A stretch of 64,000 bases of DNA from Hymenobacter sp. DG25B (GTDB lineage Bacteria; Bacteroidota; Bacteroidia; Cytophagales; Hymenobacteraceae): contig NZ_CP010054.1 in NCBI RefSeq assembly GCF_000801315.1, positions 124,001 through 188,000 of the forward strand. Direction: 5' to 3'. Below are positions 1-7,993 of this stretch, piece after piece (the first letter of the stretch is position 1; each line of letters opens with the position of its first letter). Below the pieces are notes generated by a model, which worked only from the letters and a program-made list of their open reading frames with translations, had not been told where the DNA came from and searched no databases. The position numbers were made by a program, and so were the translations under genes.

Positions 1-603
1 CCCGATACCCCGCGCGAGAACACGCCCCAGCTCACCATCATGAACCCCAACACCATCTACGGCATCAGCAAGCTGGCCGGCGAGCAGTGGTGTGAGTGGT
101 ATTTCCGCAAGCATGGCCTGGATGTGCGCAGCCTGCGCTACCCCGGCCTCATCGGCTACAAATCCTTGCCCGGCGGCGGCACGACAGACTATGCTGTGGA
201 CATCTACCACAAAGCCGTGGCTGGCCAGCCCTATGAGTGCTTCCTGAAGGAAGACACCTACCTGCCCATGATGTACATGCCCGATGCTCTGAAGGCTACC
301 CTGGACCTCATGCACGCCCCCGCCGACAGCATCAAAATCCGCAGCAGCTACAACCTGGGGGCCATGAGCTTCTCGCCCAAGGAAATTACGGCCAGCATTC
401 AGCGCCACCTGCCGGAGTTTGAGGTGACATATAAGCCCGATTCCCGCCAGCAGATTGCCGACTCCTGGCCCGCCAGCATCGACGACACGCGCGCCCGCCA
501 GGACTGGGGCTGGCAGCCGGATTTCGACCTGGATAAAATGACCGACGATATGCTGCTGCACCTCAAGCAGCAGGTAGCCGAAACGGCTGCCGTAGCCCGG
601 TAA
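1..603 (+). CDS. NAD-dependent L-threonine 3-dehydrogenase, epimerase-type (5' truncated by window edge)
   Basis: C-terminal part of an extended short-chain dehydrogenase/epimerase. The reading frame is open to base 1, so the Rossmann half lies outside the window. The YGISK motif near the start supplies the catalytic Tyr and Lys (YxxxK). The stretches RYPGLIGYK, GGGTTDYAVD and LPMMYMPDA match what I know of the Bacteroidota NAD-dependent threonine dehydrogenases of the epimerase fold, which oxidise L-threonine to 2-amino-3-ketobutyrate in the cytoplasm. A UDP-sugar epimerase is the alternative, but the GGGTTDYAVD signature favours threonine dehydrogenase. A Rho-independent terminator follows about 30 bases after the stop, so the gene ends its own transcription unit. 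Confidence 0.82.
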   Translation, partial: PDTPRENTPQLTIMNPNTIYGISKLAGEQWCEWYFRKHGLDVRSLRYPGLIGYKSLPGGGTTDYAVDIYHKAVAGQPYECFLKEDTYLPMMYMPDALKATLDLMHAPADSIKIRSSYNLGAMSFSPKEITASIQRHLPEFEVTYKPDSRQQIADSWPASIDDTRARQDWGWQPDFDLDKMTDDMLLHLKQQVAETAAVAR

Positions 604-632
604 GCGGCGCCCGGAAAACCACGAAGTTCGAC

Positions 633-675
633 AAGCCCCGTCGTCTGGCCGTATAGGCAGGCGGCGGGGCTTTTT
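633..675 (+). terminator. Rho-independent terminator after the threonine dehydrogenase gene
   Basis: Arms AAGCCCCG (633-640) and CGGGGCTT (665-672) close a GC-rich stem that runs into TTTTT. It sits 30 bases past the stop codon and before the DUF3891 gene. Confidence 0.75.
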
Positions 676-691
676 CCGTTGTCTACTTGCT

Positions 692-1420
692 ATGATTGTA
701 AACCATACGCCCGATGGCTGGCAGATTATCTACCAGCAGGCCCATGCACTATTAGCGGCCCAGCTGGCCTGGCACTGGCAGCCGTTTGGCCCCGCCGACC
801 GGTGGGTGGGCCTGCTGGCCGCTATTGCCCAGCACGATGATGAGCAGCGGCACTGGGATGGGCATTATGGCCTGACGCCCGCCGGGGCGCCGGCCAACTT
901 CACCATGAAGGATTTTTCCCTGGAGCAGGCCCAGGGCGTGATGAAGGCCGCCCGCTTTCAGGGCCGCTGGCGTAGCCTGCTTACCAGCATGCACCTGCAA
1001 ACGCTGTATCATGGGCTGCGCAGTCAGCAGAAAGTGATTGACGCATTTTTGACCGAGCAGGAAGCGCAGCAAAAACGATGGCGCCGGGAGCTGAAAATCA
1101 CCCAAAAAGAAGCCCGGCAAGCCTACGACCTTATGCATTGGTGCGACCGGCTCAGCCTGATTCTCTGTCGGCAGGAACTCCCGGAAATGGGCCGGGAACT
1201 GGAGATTTACGAGGGGCCCGATGGGCAACGCTATAATGTATGCCGCCCCGCGGCCGATGGCCCGGTAACGGTAACGCCCTGGCCGTTTCGGGAAAAGCAG
1301 CTTACTGTGAGTGTAGAAGCCAGCCAGCTCCGGCAGCTCCAGTTCGCCGACGACCAGGAGCTGGCCGCGGCGCTGCGGGAAGCCCCGGTAGAAACGCTCC
1401 GCTGGGAGCTGGCGCGCTAG
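692..1420 (+). CDS. DUF3891 family protein
   Basis: A 242-residue soluble protein with no signal peptide or membrane segment. The N-terminus (MIVNHTPDGW, then QQAHALLAAQLAWHW) and an internal AIAQHDD segment match the DUF3891 family as I remember it. The conserved His and Asp residues (QQAHALL, QHDDEQ, WCDRLSL) suggest an HD-like metal site, but that is inference and no reaction is known to me. The gene stands between the terminator upstream and the BrkB-like gene 30 bases downstream, so the two may be co-transcribed. Length fits the family. Confidence 0.75.
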   Translation: MIVNHTPDGWQIIYQQAHALLAAQLAWHWQPFGPADRWVGLLAAIAQHDDEQRHWDGHYGLTPAGAPANFTMKDFSLEQAQGVMKAARFQGRWRSLLTSMHLQTLYHGLRSQQKVIDAFLTEQEAQQKRWRRELKITQKEARQAYDLMHWCDRLSLILCRQELPEMGRELEIYEGPDGQRYNVCRPAADGPVTVTPWPFREKQLTVSVEASQLRQLQFADDQELAAALREAPVETLRWELAR

Positions 1421-1451
1421 TCCAGCCAAACGGCAAGTGGAAACTGCCCGT

Positions 1452-2449
1452 ATGAGATACCCACACGCTACATGCTTCTCTATGCCCACATCCTTCTCAT
1501 TCTCCAATATTTTCTCTCTGCTAAAGTCTACCAGCGCGGCTTTTATGGAGAACAACTCGTTTCGGCACGCGGCGGCGCTTTCCTACTACACCATTTTTTC
1601 GCTGCCGCCGCTGCTCATCATCGTTATTACCACGGCCAGCACGCTGCTGGGCTCGGCCGCCATTACCGGCCAGCTGTTTCACCAGCTGAGTAACCTGGTA
1701 GGGGCCGATTCAGCCAGGTTTATCCAGAATTCTATCAACGAGTTCAATCAGCAGGAAAAGTCGGGGATAGCCGCCGCTATTGGTGTGGGTGTACTGATTT
1801 TTGCCGCTACTACCTTCTTTGTTACGCTGCAGCAGAGCATTAACGATATCTGGGACCTGAAAGTGAAGCCCGCAGCAACATCTGGCAGTTTCTGAAAGAC
1901 CGGTTTCTGTCGTTTGGCCTGATTCTGAGCGTGGGCCTGCTGCTGCTGATTTCCTTTGTGATAAGCGCCGTGCTCACCTCCTTCACCGATTACCTTAAAC
2001 AGCTCTTGCCCAATGTAGCCGTGCTATTCATTCACCTCATTGATGTGCTGCTTTCCCTCTCCGTCACTACCACCCTGTTTGCCCTCATCTACCGCTTCCT
2101 GCCCGATGCCATCATCCGGTGGCGCGACGTCTGGATTGGGGCAGTTATTACGGCCTTGCTCTTCGTGATTGGCAAGTACCTCATTGCCCTCTACATTGCG
2201 CAGGCCGACCCTGGCTCCACCTATGGCGCGGCCGGCTCGGCCATTATTCTGCTGGTATGGGTAAACTACTCGGCCCTCATCATCTTCTTCGGGGCCGAGT
2301 TCACCCAGCAGTTCGCCGATAAATACGGCCAGTGCGTGCAGCCCAAGGCTAACGCCGTGCGCATAGAAGTGCGCGAAGTACCGGAAGGCGAAACCAAAGA
2401 GGAAATTTCTTCCGGCCGTCCCCGGGCCGTGGGCCGTTTTCGGGCGTAG
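1452..2449 (+). pseudogene. YihY/BrkB-family inner-membrane protein, interrupted by one frameshift
   Basis: Two reading frames together encode one YihY/virulence-factor BrkB protein. The first (to 1895) carries the conserved FRHAAALSYYTIFSLPPLL segment and two to three membrane helices. The second (from about 1872) continues with SNIWQFLKDRFLSFGL, further helices and the YGAAGSAIILLVWVNYSA segment. The frames join if the CCC at 1869-1871 is read as CCCC, so a single C is missing. Possible starts are GTG 1437, ATG 1452 and ATG 1482; I chose 1452 as the first ATG. The family has six transmembrane helices and was once misnamed RNase BN; its function is uncertain. Because the rest of the second frame is intact, a sequencing error is at least as likely as real decay. 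Confidence 0.8.
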
Positions 2450-2462
2450 CAACCAGACAAAC

Positions 2463-2497
2463 AAAAGCCCCGGCTACTCCTCGTAGCCGGGGCTTTT
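2463..2497. terminator. Bidirectional Rho-independent terminator
   Basis: AAAAGCCCCGGCTA at 2463-2476 pairs perfectly with TAGCCGGGGCTTTT at 2484-2497 around a 7-base loop. A-run on one side and T-run on the other make it usable from both directions. It lies between the convergent BrkB-like gene and rlmN, directly next to a family A palindrome. Confidence 0.85.
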
Positions 2498-2565
2498 GTC
2501 ATTCCGAGCAACGCGAGGAATCCGGATAATCCGAGATTCAGATTCCTCGCGTTGCTCGGAATGAC
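2498..2565. repeat. Dispersed palindrome, family A, copy 1
   Basis: A perfect 25-base inverted repeat: arm 1 at 2498-2522 begins GTCATTCCGAGCAACGCGAG, arm 2 is its complement at 2541-2565, with an 18-base loop. It lies between the convergent BrkB-like and rlmN genes, immediately past a terminator. Copies 2 and 3 are at 3685-3755 and 12766-12851. It looks like a REP/MITE-type element; no transposase is nearby. Confidence 0.85.
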
Positions 2566-2569
2566 AGTT

Positions 2570-3640
2570 TTATACTTCTACGGGCTTTTCCTTTACGGCC
2601 AGCTGCCCGCAGGCGGCGTCAATGTCCTTACCGCGCGAGCGGCGCAGGTTGGTTTGCACGCCGCGGTCGGCCAGGTACTTCAGGAAGGCCATCAGCTTGG
2701 CCTCGCCGGTATTTTTGTAGTCGGCGTTTTCAATGGGGTTGTACTCGATGAGGTTCACCTTGCAGGGAATCCATTTCGAAATCTGGAACAGTTCCTCGGC
2801 ATCTTCCAGCGTATCGTTAAAGCTCTCGAATACGATGTACTCGTAGGTGACTTTGCGGCCGGTTACCTGGTGGTAGTGCTTGAGCGCATCCTTCAAAGAG
2901 GCCAGGGAATTGGCTTCGTTGATGGGCATAATTTCGTTGCGCTTGGTATCGTTGGGCGCGTGCAGCGAGAGGGCCAGGTTGGCCTTCACGCCGTCATCAG
3001 CCAGCTTTTTAATCATTTTGGCAATGCCGGCAGTGCTGACCGTGATGCGGCGGGGCGCCATGTTCAGGCCGTCGGGGGCGGTGATGCGCTCAATGCTTTT
3101 CACCACGTTGGCGTAGTTCAGCAGCGGCTCGCCCATGCCCATGTACACAATGTTGGTGAGCGGCGTGCCGTACTGGGATTCGCACTGCTCCTTAATGCGC
3201 ACTACCTGGTCATAGATTTCAGCGGCTTCCAGGTTGCGCTTGCGGTCCATGTAGCCGGTAGCGCAGAACTTGCATGTGAGCGAGCAGCCCACCTGCGAGG
3301 AGATGCAGGCCGTCATGCGCGTGTCGTGCGGAATGAGCACGCCTTCCACAATGTTGCCATCATACAGCCGGAACGCCGACTTTATGGTGCCGTCGTTGCT
3401 GAGCTGCTGATTCTGCACCTGCACGCCATTGATAACGAAGTGTTTGGCCAGTAGCTCACGCGTGGCCAGCGAGATGTTGTTCATCTCCTCAAACGAGCCT
3501 GCCGTGTTCTTCCACAGCCACTCGCTCACCTGCTTGGCGCGGAAAGGCTTCTCGCCGTGCTCCACCATAAAGGCTTTAAGCTCGTCGGGGGTGAGTTTGC
3601 GAATGTCGCGCTTGGAAACTACTGGCAGGTCAATCATCAT
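2570..3640 (-). CDS. rlmN: 23S rRNA (adenine-C2)-methyltransferase RlmN
   Basis: Radical SAM enzyme that methylates C2 of A2503 in 23S rRNA and A37 of some tRNAs, in the cytoplasm. The CxxxCxxC cluster motif is C119-C123-C126 (GCSLTCKFC), followed by GYMDRKRNL, the SAM-binding GMGEPLLN, and the catalytic C-terminal cysteine near residue 344 (DAACGQL). Length is about 356 residues, normal for RlmN. A longer frame reaches 3679, but a TATCTTTG promoter element ends only five bases before the ATG at 3640, so translation must start at 3640 or at the next codon, ATG 3637. The mRNA would be nearly leaderless. The gene converges on the BrkB-like gene. Confidence 0.95.
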   Translation of the reverse strand: MMIDLPVVSKRDIRKLTPDELKAFMVEHGEKPFRAKQVSEWLWKNTAGSFEEMNNISLATRELLAKHFVINGVQVQNQQLSNDGTIKSAFRLYDGNIVEGVLIPHDTRMTACISSQVGCSLTCKFCATGYMDRKRNLEAAEIYDQVVRIKEQCESQYGTPLTNIVYMGMGEPLLNYANVVKSIERITAPDGLNMAPRRITVSTAGIAKMIKKLADDGVKANLALSLHAPNDTKRNEIMPINEANSLASLKDALKHYHQVTGRKVTYEYIVFESFNDTLEDAEELFQISKWIPCKVNLIEYNPIENADYKNTGEAKLMAFLKYLADRGVQTNLRRSRGKDIDAACGQLAVKEKPVEV

Positions 3641-3645
3641 AGCCG

Positions 3646-3653
3646 CAAAGATA
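3646..3653 (-). promoter_or_regulatory. Bacteroidota -7 promoter element of rlmN
   Basis: TATCTTTG on the minus strand matches the phylum consensus TAnnTTTG exactly. It ends five bases before ATG 3640, which implies a leaderless or nearly leaderless rlmN transcript. No clear -33 TTG is visible at the usual spacing. Confidence 0.65.
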
Positions 3654-3684
3654 CAACACGGAAGGCGCTTGAGTTCCACCCTTC

Positions 3685-3755
3685 TGTCATTCCGAATGCA
3701 GTGAGGAATCTGGACGACCAGCTGCCCAGATTCCTCGCGTTGCTCGGAATGACAG
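3685..3755. repeat. Dispersed palindrome, family A, copy 2 (one arm diverged)
   Basis: Arm 2 ends in the canonical TTGCTCGGAATGACAG, while arm 1 reads CATTCCGAATGCAGTGAGGA, so the inverted repeat is imperfect. It lies one base beyond the thioesterase stop codon (minus strand) and upstream of the rlmN promoter. Confidence 0.8.
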
Positions 3756-3756
3756 C

Positions 3757-4185
3757 TTACTCGCCCCGCAGCTTCCGGGCGTACTCTTCCGTGAGCGGCA
3801 GCAACTTACGGGTGTTGTAATCAAAGCAGAGCATGCCGGTTTTGGCGCGGGCTACTTCTTTGCCGTCCTGGTTGCGCACCCAGTATACCAGGTCGAAGCC
3901 GTACTTGCTGAGGTCGTCGGCGGCCATTTGGATGTGCAGCGTGTCGCCGTAGAAGCCTTCGCCTTTGTATTCGATGGCGACATCGGCCATGATGTGGCCG
4001 GTTTTGGTGGCGGGGTCGAATTCAGGGTGGCCCAGGTGCTGCAGGAATTGCACGCGGGCTTCGTGCAGAATGCTCAGCAGGGCATCGTTGCCAAGGTGGG
4101 CGCCGTAGTTCAGGTCGGTAATGCGCACGGGCACCTGCACCGTGAGGAGGAATGCGGCGGGGAGAGCTACTTTTACACGGGGCAT
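3757..4185 (-). CDS. Acyl-CoA thioesterase family protein (hot-dog fold)
   Basis: A 142-residue protein of the 4-hydroxybenzoyl-CoA/YbgC-like thioesterase superfamily. The segment RITDLNYGAHLGNDALLSIL corresponds to the D..H..N region at the start of the hot-dog helix, where the Asp acts in thioester hydrolysis in characterised members. The usual strands follow (IMADVAIEYKGEGFYGDTL, KTGMLCFDYNTRK). It probably hydrolyses a short or medium acyl-CoA in the cytoplasm; the substrate cannot be told from sequence. A family A palindrome touches its stop codon, and mnmD is divergent across a 113-base gap. Confidence 0.82.
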   Translation of the reverse strand: MPRVKVALPAAFLLTVQVPVRITDLNYGAHLGNDALLSILHEARVQFLQHLGHPEFDPATKTGHIMADVAIEYKGEGFYGDTLHIQMAADDLSKYGFDLVYWVRNQDGKEVARAKTGMLCFDYNTRKLLPLTEEYARKLRGE

Positions 4186-4204
4186 AAGGGAGTTGTTAGT
4201 TGCG

Positions 4205-4295
4205 AGTTGCCAGTTGTCAGGAACTAAACTTCCCCGAAATTGCTGCTATTACGACGAATTGCCAATTGACAACCCTTCACTGACAACTGGCAACT
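4205..4295. repeat. Short inverted repeat between divergent genes
   Basis: AGTTGCCAGTTGTCAG at 4205-4220 is exactly complementary to 4280-4295. The gap between the divergent thioesterase and mnmD genes is filled with degenerate GTTG/CAAC words. Arm 2 ends three bases before the mnmD ATG. Unrelated to families A-D. Confidence 0.6.
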
Positions 4296-4298
4296 GAT

Positions 4299-4976
4299 AT
4301 GAATGTAGAAGTTAGGACCACCGGCGACGGCTCCAGCACCTTATACGTGCCCGCCCTGAACGAGCATTACCACAGCACCCACGGGGCAGTGCAGGAAGCC
4401 ATGCACGTGTACCTGGGCGCGGGCCTGGAACCCGCGCTGGCCGCGGCCGCGGCTCCGGTGCGGGTGCTGGAAATTGGCTTCGGCACCGGCCTGAACGCCC
4501 TGCTCACGCTCCAGCGCAGCCTCACTGCCCCGGTGCTTATTGAGTACGATACCATTGAAAAATACCCGCTGCCGCCCGAGGTAATCAGCCAGCTGGGCGT
4601 GGAGCGCTATATTCTCAACCCGGAGCTGCAGCAATACCACGAGCAGCTGCACGCCGCCGCCTGGAATATGCCAGTGCGCGTGGCTCCGCAGCTCCTGCTG
4701 CGGAAAATAGCCGGCGCACTACAGGAAACCGAGCTGGCACCCAACCACTACCACGTCATCTACTTCGATGCCTTTGCGCCGGAAAAACAGCCGGATATGT
4801 GGACGGAGGAGGTTTTTGCCCAGCTCTACGCCGCTACCGCGCCGGACGGCTGCCTGGTGAGCTACTGCGCCAAAGGCTCCTTCAAGCGCAGTTTGCTGGC
4901 CGCGGGCTGGCAGGTGGAGAAGATTCCTGGACCGCCCGGTAAAAGGGAGATGACGCGGGCGTGGAAGCGGGGGTAA
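4299..4976 (+). CDS. mnmD: tRNA (5-methylaminomethyl-2-thiouridine)(34)-methyltransferase MnmD
   Basis: A 225-residue SAM-dependent methyltransferase equal to the N-terminal half of bifunctional MnmC. It performs the last methylation of the mnm5s2U wobble base in tRNAs for Lys, Glu and Gln. The SAM loop is EIGFGTGLNALLTL near residues 52-65, and the conserved FDAFAPEKQPDMW and GSFKRSLLAAGW segments follow, ending in PPGKREMTRA. The FAD-dependent MnmC oxidase domain is absent, as is usual for stand-alone MnmD in this phylum. Transcribed divergently from the thioesterase; the AT-rich orphan gene follows. Confidence 0.88.
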   Translation: MNVEVRTTGDGSSTLYVPALNEHYHSTHGAVQEAMHVYLGAGLEPALAAAAAPVRVLEIGFGTGLNALLTLQRSLTAPVLIEYDTIEKYPLPPEVISQLGVERYILNPELQQYHEQLHAAAWNMPVRVAPQLLLRKIAGALQETELAPNHYHVIYFDAFAPEKQPDMWTEEVFAQLYAATAPDGCLVSYCAKGSFKRSLLAAGWQVEKIPGPPGKREMTRAWKRG

Positions 4977-5050
4977 AACGCAAAGAACAGGGAATTAACA
5001 TACAAAGTCCTGTATATTCAAAAGCACAATAATTAACCGTGATTTAGTAT

Positions 5051-5530
5051 ATGAACTGCCTGCTCACTTTCCTAATATTATTAATCTCAATAATTAATAC
5101 ATCTATTCAAACAAATGGAGAAATTATTGAAGAAAAAAAATTTAGCGGCGTAATATTTCCCGCTGGATTTAAGATCAGTGAATTAAGTAAGACTGAGCGG
5201 TGGACACCCTCAAAACGTGAGATTGAAATAGCAGAAGAAGATTTAACTCTATTCATGATAACACAAGGCCACTTTAACTTATCAAACCAAGGAAATGGAT
5301 GTCCAATTATTTATAAAAATTTAAAAAATTACATAAGACAGTACGCCGGATACATCTCACCCAAAGGGCATAAAATGATTTACATCAATTGCTTTTGGCA
5401 CAAGAGCAATATAAAAAACTGGAAGACTAACTTCGTTCTAGTTTTTGACGGATGCAGCAATTATTGGCAAATCCAATATGACGTAGATGATCAAAAATTT
5501 ATTGGATTCTTAGTTAATGGACGTGCATAG
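5051..5530 (+). CDS. Uncharacterised exported protein, strongly AT-rich
   Basis: 159 residues with no family I recognise. The N-terminus MNCLLTFLILLISIINTSI is a hydrophobic signal or anchor segment; Cys3 is too early for a normal lipobox. The rest is polar and probably periplasmic, with several Cys and Trp residues (GNGCPIIYKNL, INCFWHK, FDGCSNYWQIQ). Base and codon use differ sharply from every neighbour: AAA, ATA, TTA and AAT dominate while flanking genes are GC-rich. This points to recent acquisition. A function cannot be given. Flanking spacers (4977-5050 and 5531-5611) are also AT-rich, so the imported piece may be about 600 bases. Confidence 0.6.
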   Translation: MNCLLTFLILLISIINTSIQTNGEIIEEKKFSGVIFPAGFKISELSKTERWTPSKREIEIAEEDLTLFMITQGHFNLSNQGNGCPIIYKNLKNYIRQYAGYISPKGHKMIYINCFWHKSNIKNWKTNFVLVFDGCSNYWQIQYDVDDQKFIGFLVNGRA

Positions 5531-5611
5531 CTATTTACAACAGAAGATCCAGAGCAGTTTATAAAACCAATCTGGATAACTCCTATCCGTTCTGCGTAAT
5601 TTCAGCCTACT

Positions 5612-6829
5612 ATGAGTCGAAAGCTGCTGGAAACAGAGGGCCCAGCGTGGGTACAGAAAGGTATTATTACTCCGGAGCAGCATCAGCAACTCCTGGCCCT
5701 CTACCCCGAAGATAAACAAGCCATTGGCCTGCTGCCGCTGCTCGGCAGCCTACTGGTGGGCTTGAGCGCGCTGAGCCTGGTAGCCGCCAACTGGCAGGGC
5801 CTGCCGGAGTTTGTGCGCCTGGGGCTGCTGCTGCTTTCCATGATTGGCGCCTACGCCACCGGCGACTATTTCCTGCGCCGCGGCAATGGAGCCGTGGGCA
5901 TCGGGCTGACGGGACTGGGACTGATTCTCTTCGGGGCGGGCATTGTGCTGGTCAGCCAGATGTACCAGCTCATTGGCTACGATGTGACGGGGCTGCTGGC
6001 CTGGGCCGTGGCGGGCGTGGCCCTCACGTTTCTGTATCGTAGCCGCTTCCTGTTCATTCTCACGGTGGTTATTGGGGGCATTGTGCAGGGCTACAACACC
6101 GGCGAGCTGGGCGCCTTCAGCGTGGCCGCAGCCGTACTCACGGCGGGTGGGCTGGGCTACTACTGGTGGCGCCACCCCGATGCGCTGCTGGCCGGCGTGC
6201 TGGCTACCGGCGTGCTGTGGCAGGCCGGGCTGCTCATTGGCCTGCTGCACGTCAAAATCACCTGGTTCTTCGTGCCCGCCATGCTGCTCTACGCCGCCGG
6301 CGACTGGCAACCCGACCGCCCCGCTGGCCGGGCCCTGCAGGGGCCTCCCCTGGTAGCTGCGTTTCTGTTTATGCTGGGGCTGGCCCTGTATGGCGAGGCC
6401 GGCAGCTACACCGAGCTGCTGCGCCCGCCGCTGTGGGCGTACCTCAGCGTTATGGGCGTTGTACTGCTGATTTCTTTGGCCGGCAAGCGCGCACGTGGCC
6501 GAATGGCCAGCGCTACCGACTGGCTCCTGCTCCTGCCGGGCTTCTACTTTCCCGGCGGCCTGCCGCTGGCCGTGGCGGCGCTGGTAGTACTGTACGCCTA
6601 CTCCGGCAGCCTGCTGGTGCGCGCCCACCAGGAGCAAAACCCCGACCGCATCAGCCTGGGCACCATGCTGTTTATCCTGACTACCATGGTAGCCTACTTC
6701 AAGCTCACCTGGGAGTTCATGGATAAGTCGTTGTTCTTCCTGATTGGCGGGTTGCTGCTGCTGGGCCTGAGCTGGTACCTGCGCCGCCGCAACAAGCACA
6801 CGCTCCACTCTGATACCCCGCACCCATGA
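5612..6829 (+). CDS. DUF2157 domain-containing multi-pass membrane protein
   Basis: 405 residues: a short soluble N-terminus (residues 1-45, with GPAWVQKGIITPEQHQQLL, the DUF2157 entry) followed by about eleven hydrophobic helices (GLLPLLGSLLVGLSALSLVA onward). It ends in a basic tail. DUF2157 proteins are inner-membrane proteins of unknown role. The stop overlaps the ATG of the next gene by four bases, so the two are translationally coupled. The DUF2157 plus GDYXXLXY pairing is a recurrent arrangement as I know it, which suggests a joint membrane function. Confidence 0.85.
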   Translation: MSRKLLETEGPAWVQKGIITPEQHQQLLALYPEDKQAIGLLPLLGSLLVGLSALSLVAANWQGLPEFVRLGLLLLSMIGAYATGDYFLRRGNGAVGIGLTGLGLILFGAGIVLVSQMYQLIGYDVTGLLAWAVAGVALTFLYRSRFLFILTVVIGGIVQGYNTGELGAFSVAAAVLTAGGLGYYWWRHPDALLAGVLATGVLWQAGLLIGLLHVKITWFFVPAMLLYAAGDWQPDRPAGRALQGPPLVAAFLFMLGLALYGEAGSYTELLRPPLWAYLSVMGVVLLISLAGKRARGRMASATDWLLLLPGFYFPGGLPLAVAALVVLYAYSGSLLVRAHQEQNPDRISLGTMLFILTTMVAYFKLTWEFMDKSLFFLIGGLLLLGLSWYLRRRNKHTLHSDTPHP

Positions 6830-7395
6830 GAAAGTGGCTGTTTAGGAAAAGAGCGGCGTTTACGGGCGCCCGCCACTGGCTCCTCCTGCTGGTAGCTGCC
6901 CAGGCGCTGTTTCTGCTGGCCGTAGCCGGGGCCGGCTACGCCACCCATGCCTACGGCCAAACCATTGTGCTGCGCACCACGCCCCTGGACCCGCGCGACT
7001 TCCTGTACGGCGACTACGTGCGGCTGCGCTATACCATCAGCCGCTTACCCATGCAGCTGTGGCGCGAAGCCGGCCCGGTACCGCGCCGGGGCAAGCCCGT
7101 GTATGTACTGCTCCGCCCAGCCGGCCCGGCGTATGAGGCCGTGGGCGTTTACACTGCAAAACCCACCGCCCCCGGCGGCACCGTTATCCTGCGCGGTTGG
7201 GTGCGCAATAACGGGCGGCGCACGCTGAATGTGCGCTACAACCTGGAGAAATACTACGTACCCGAGGGCACCGGCCGCACGCTGGAACGGCTGGGCGCCC
7301 GGCACCCTCTGCTGGTGCACGTGAGTATTGCGCCCTGGGGGCAGGCGCGCATTACGAAGGTAGCGGAAGACACCACCACCCGCTTTAGCAACTAG
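6826..7395 (+). CDS. GDYXXLXY domain-containing membrane protein
   Basis: 189 residues with one N-terminal membrane segment (WLLLLVAAQALFLLAVAG, about residues 18-36) and a periplasmic domain. The name motif is seen as GDYVRLRY after DPRDFLY. Further conserved parts are PGGTVILRGWV and the YYVPEGTGR loop. Function unknown. It starts inside the DUF2157 stop codon (ATGA overlap) and ends in a four-base tail-to-tail overlap with exbD on the other strand. Length is normal for the family. Confidence 0.85.
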   Translation: MRKWLFRKRAAFTGARHWLLLLVAAQALFLLAVAGAGYATHAYGQTIVLRTTPLDPRDFLYGDYVRLRYTISRLPMQLWREAGPVPRRGKPVYVLLRPAGPAYEAVGVYTAKPTAPGGTVILRGWVRNNGRRTLNVRYNLEKYYVPEGTGRTLERLGARHPLLVHVSIAPWGQARITKVAEDTTTRFSN

Positions 7396-7910
7396 AAGCC
7401 GTGCTTCTGAAGCAGGGCGCGGTCGGCGGGGCTTAAATCCACCAGGGCATATTTCTGCTGATTAGTGATGTTCATCTCATCGAGGGCATCGACCATATCC
7501 CGGTATTTGGCGTCCGGGGTGGTCTTAATCAGGACCACCGTAGCGGGGTCTTGCTGCTGCCGCTGGAGCAGCGCCTGCCGCAGCCCGTTAGCCCCGAAGT
7601 CGGTGGTGTGCAGCTCGGTTTTCGCCACGCTTTGATCAGCCTCAGAATTCAGGCCGAAAAAATAGTGCACCTGGCTGCGCTTATCCAGAATCAGCGTCAT
7701 TACCCGGCTTTGCTGCAGGGGCGTTTCCTTGCCCTTTATCGGCATGTGGAGCTGCATCACCGTGGGCTTATTGAAGGTGGTGGTGAGCATGAAGAACGTG
7801 AGCAGCAGAAAGGCCAGATCCACCATCGGGGTCATATCGAGACGGAAGGCATTCTTCTTCACGCGGGGTTTGCCACTACGGGCAGCGGGAGCAGCTTGAA
7901 TTTCGGCCAT
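7392..7910 (-). CDS. Biopolymer transporter ExbD
   Basis: 172 residues. After a basic cytoplasmic N-terminus (SGKPRVKKNAFRLDMTPMVD) comes one membrane helix (LAFLLLTFFMLTTTF), then a periplasmic domain. The Asp in DMTPMVD is the conserved proton-path residue of ExbD/TolR. With ExbB and TonB it converts proton-motive force into energy for outer-membrane transport; other members drive gliding or Tol-type motors. No exbB or tonB partner lies beside it, so it is either an accessory copy or part of a dispersed system. The start ATG at 7910 fits the family. Confidence 0.87.
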   Translation of the reverse strand: MAEIQAAPAARSGKPRVKKNAFRLDMTPMVDLAFLLLTFFMLTTTFNKPTVMQLHMPIKGKETPLQQSRVMTLILDKRSQVHYFFGLNSEADQSVAKTELHTTDFGANGLRQALLQRQQQDPATVVLIKTTPDAKYRDMVDALDEMNITNQQKYALVDLSPADRALLQKHGF

Positions 7911-7993
7911 GATGGTGGATTGGTTAGAAGTTGTCTCCGGCCAACGCCCCGCTTTTCCTGGTTATTGTTCAGGCAGCCAGCTGGTTTGCGCTT

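Noticed and set aside
752..1555. Long minus-strand open frame across the DUF3891 gene
   Set aside because: Antisense shadow of a well-supported gene in GC-rich DNA; its translation has no domain and odd composition.
1860..1900. Programmed frameshift in the BrkB-like gene
   Set aside because: No slippery heptamer or downstream structure; a one-base loss in a C run is simpler.
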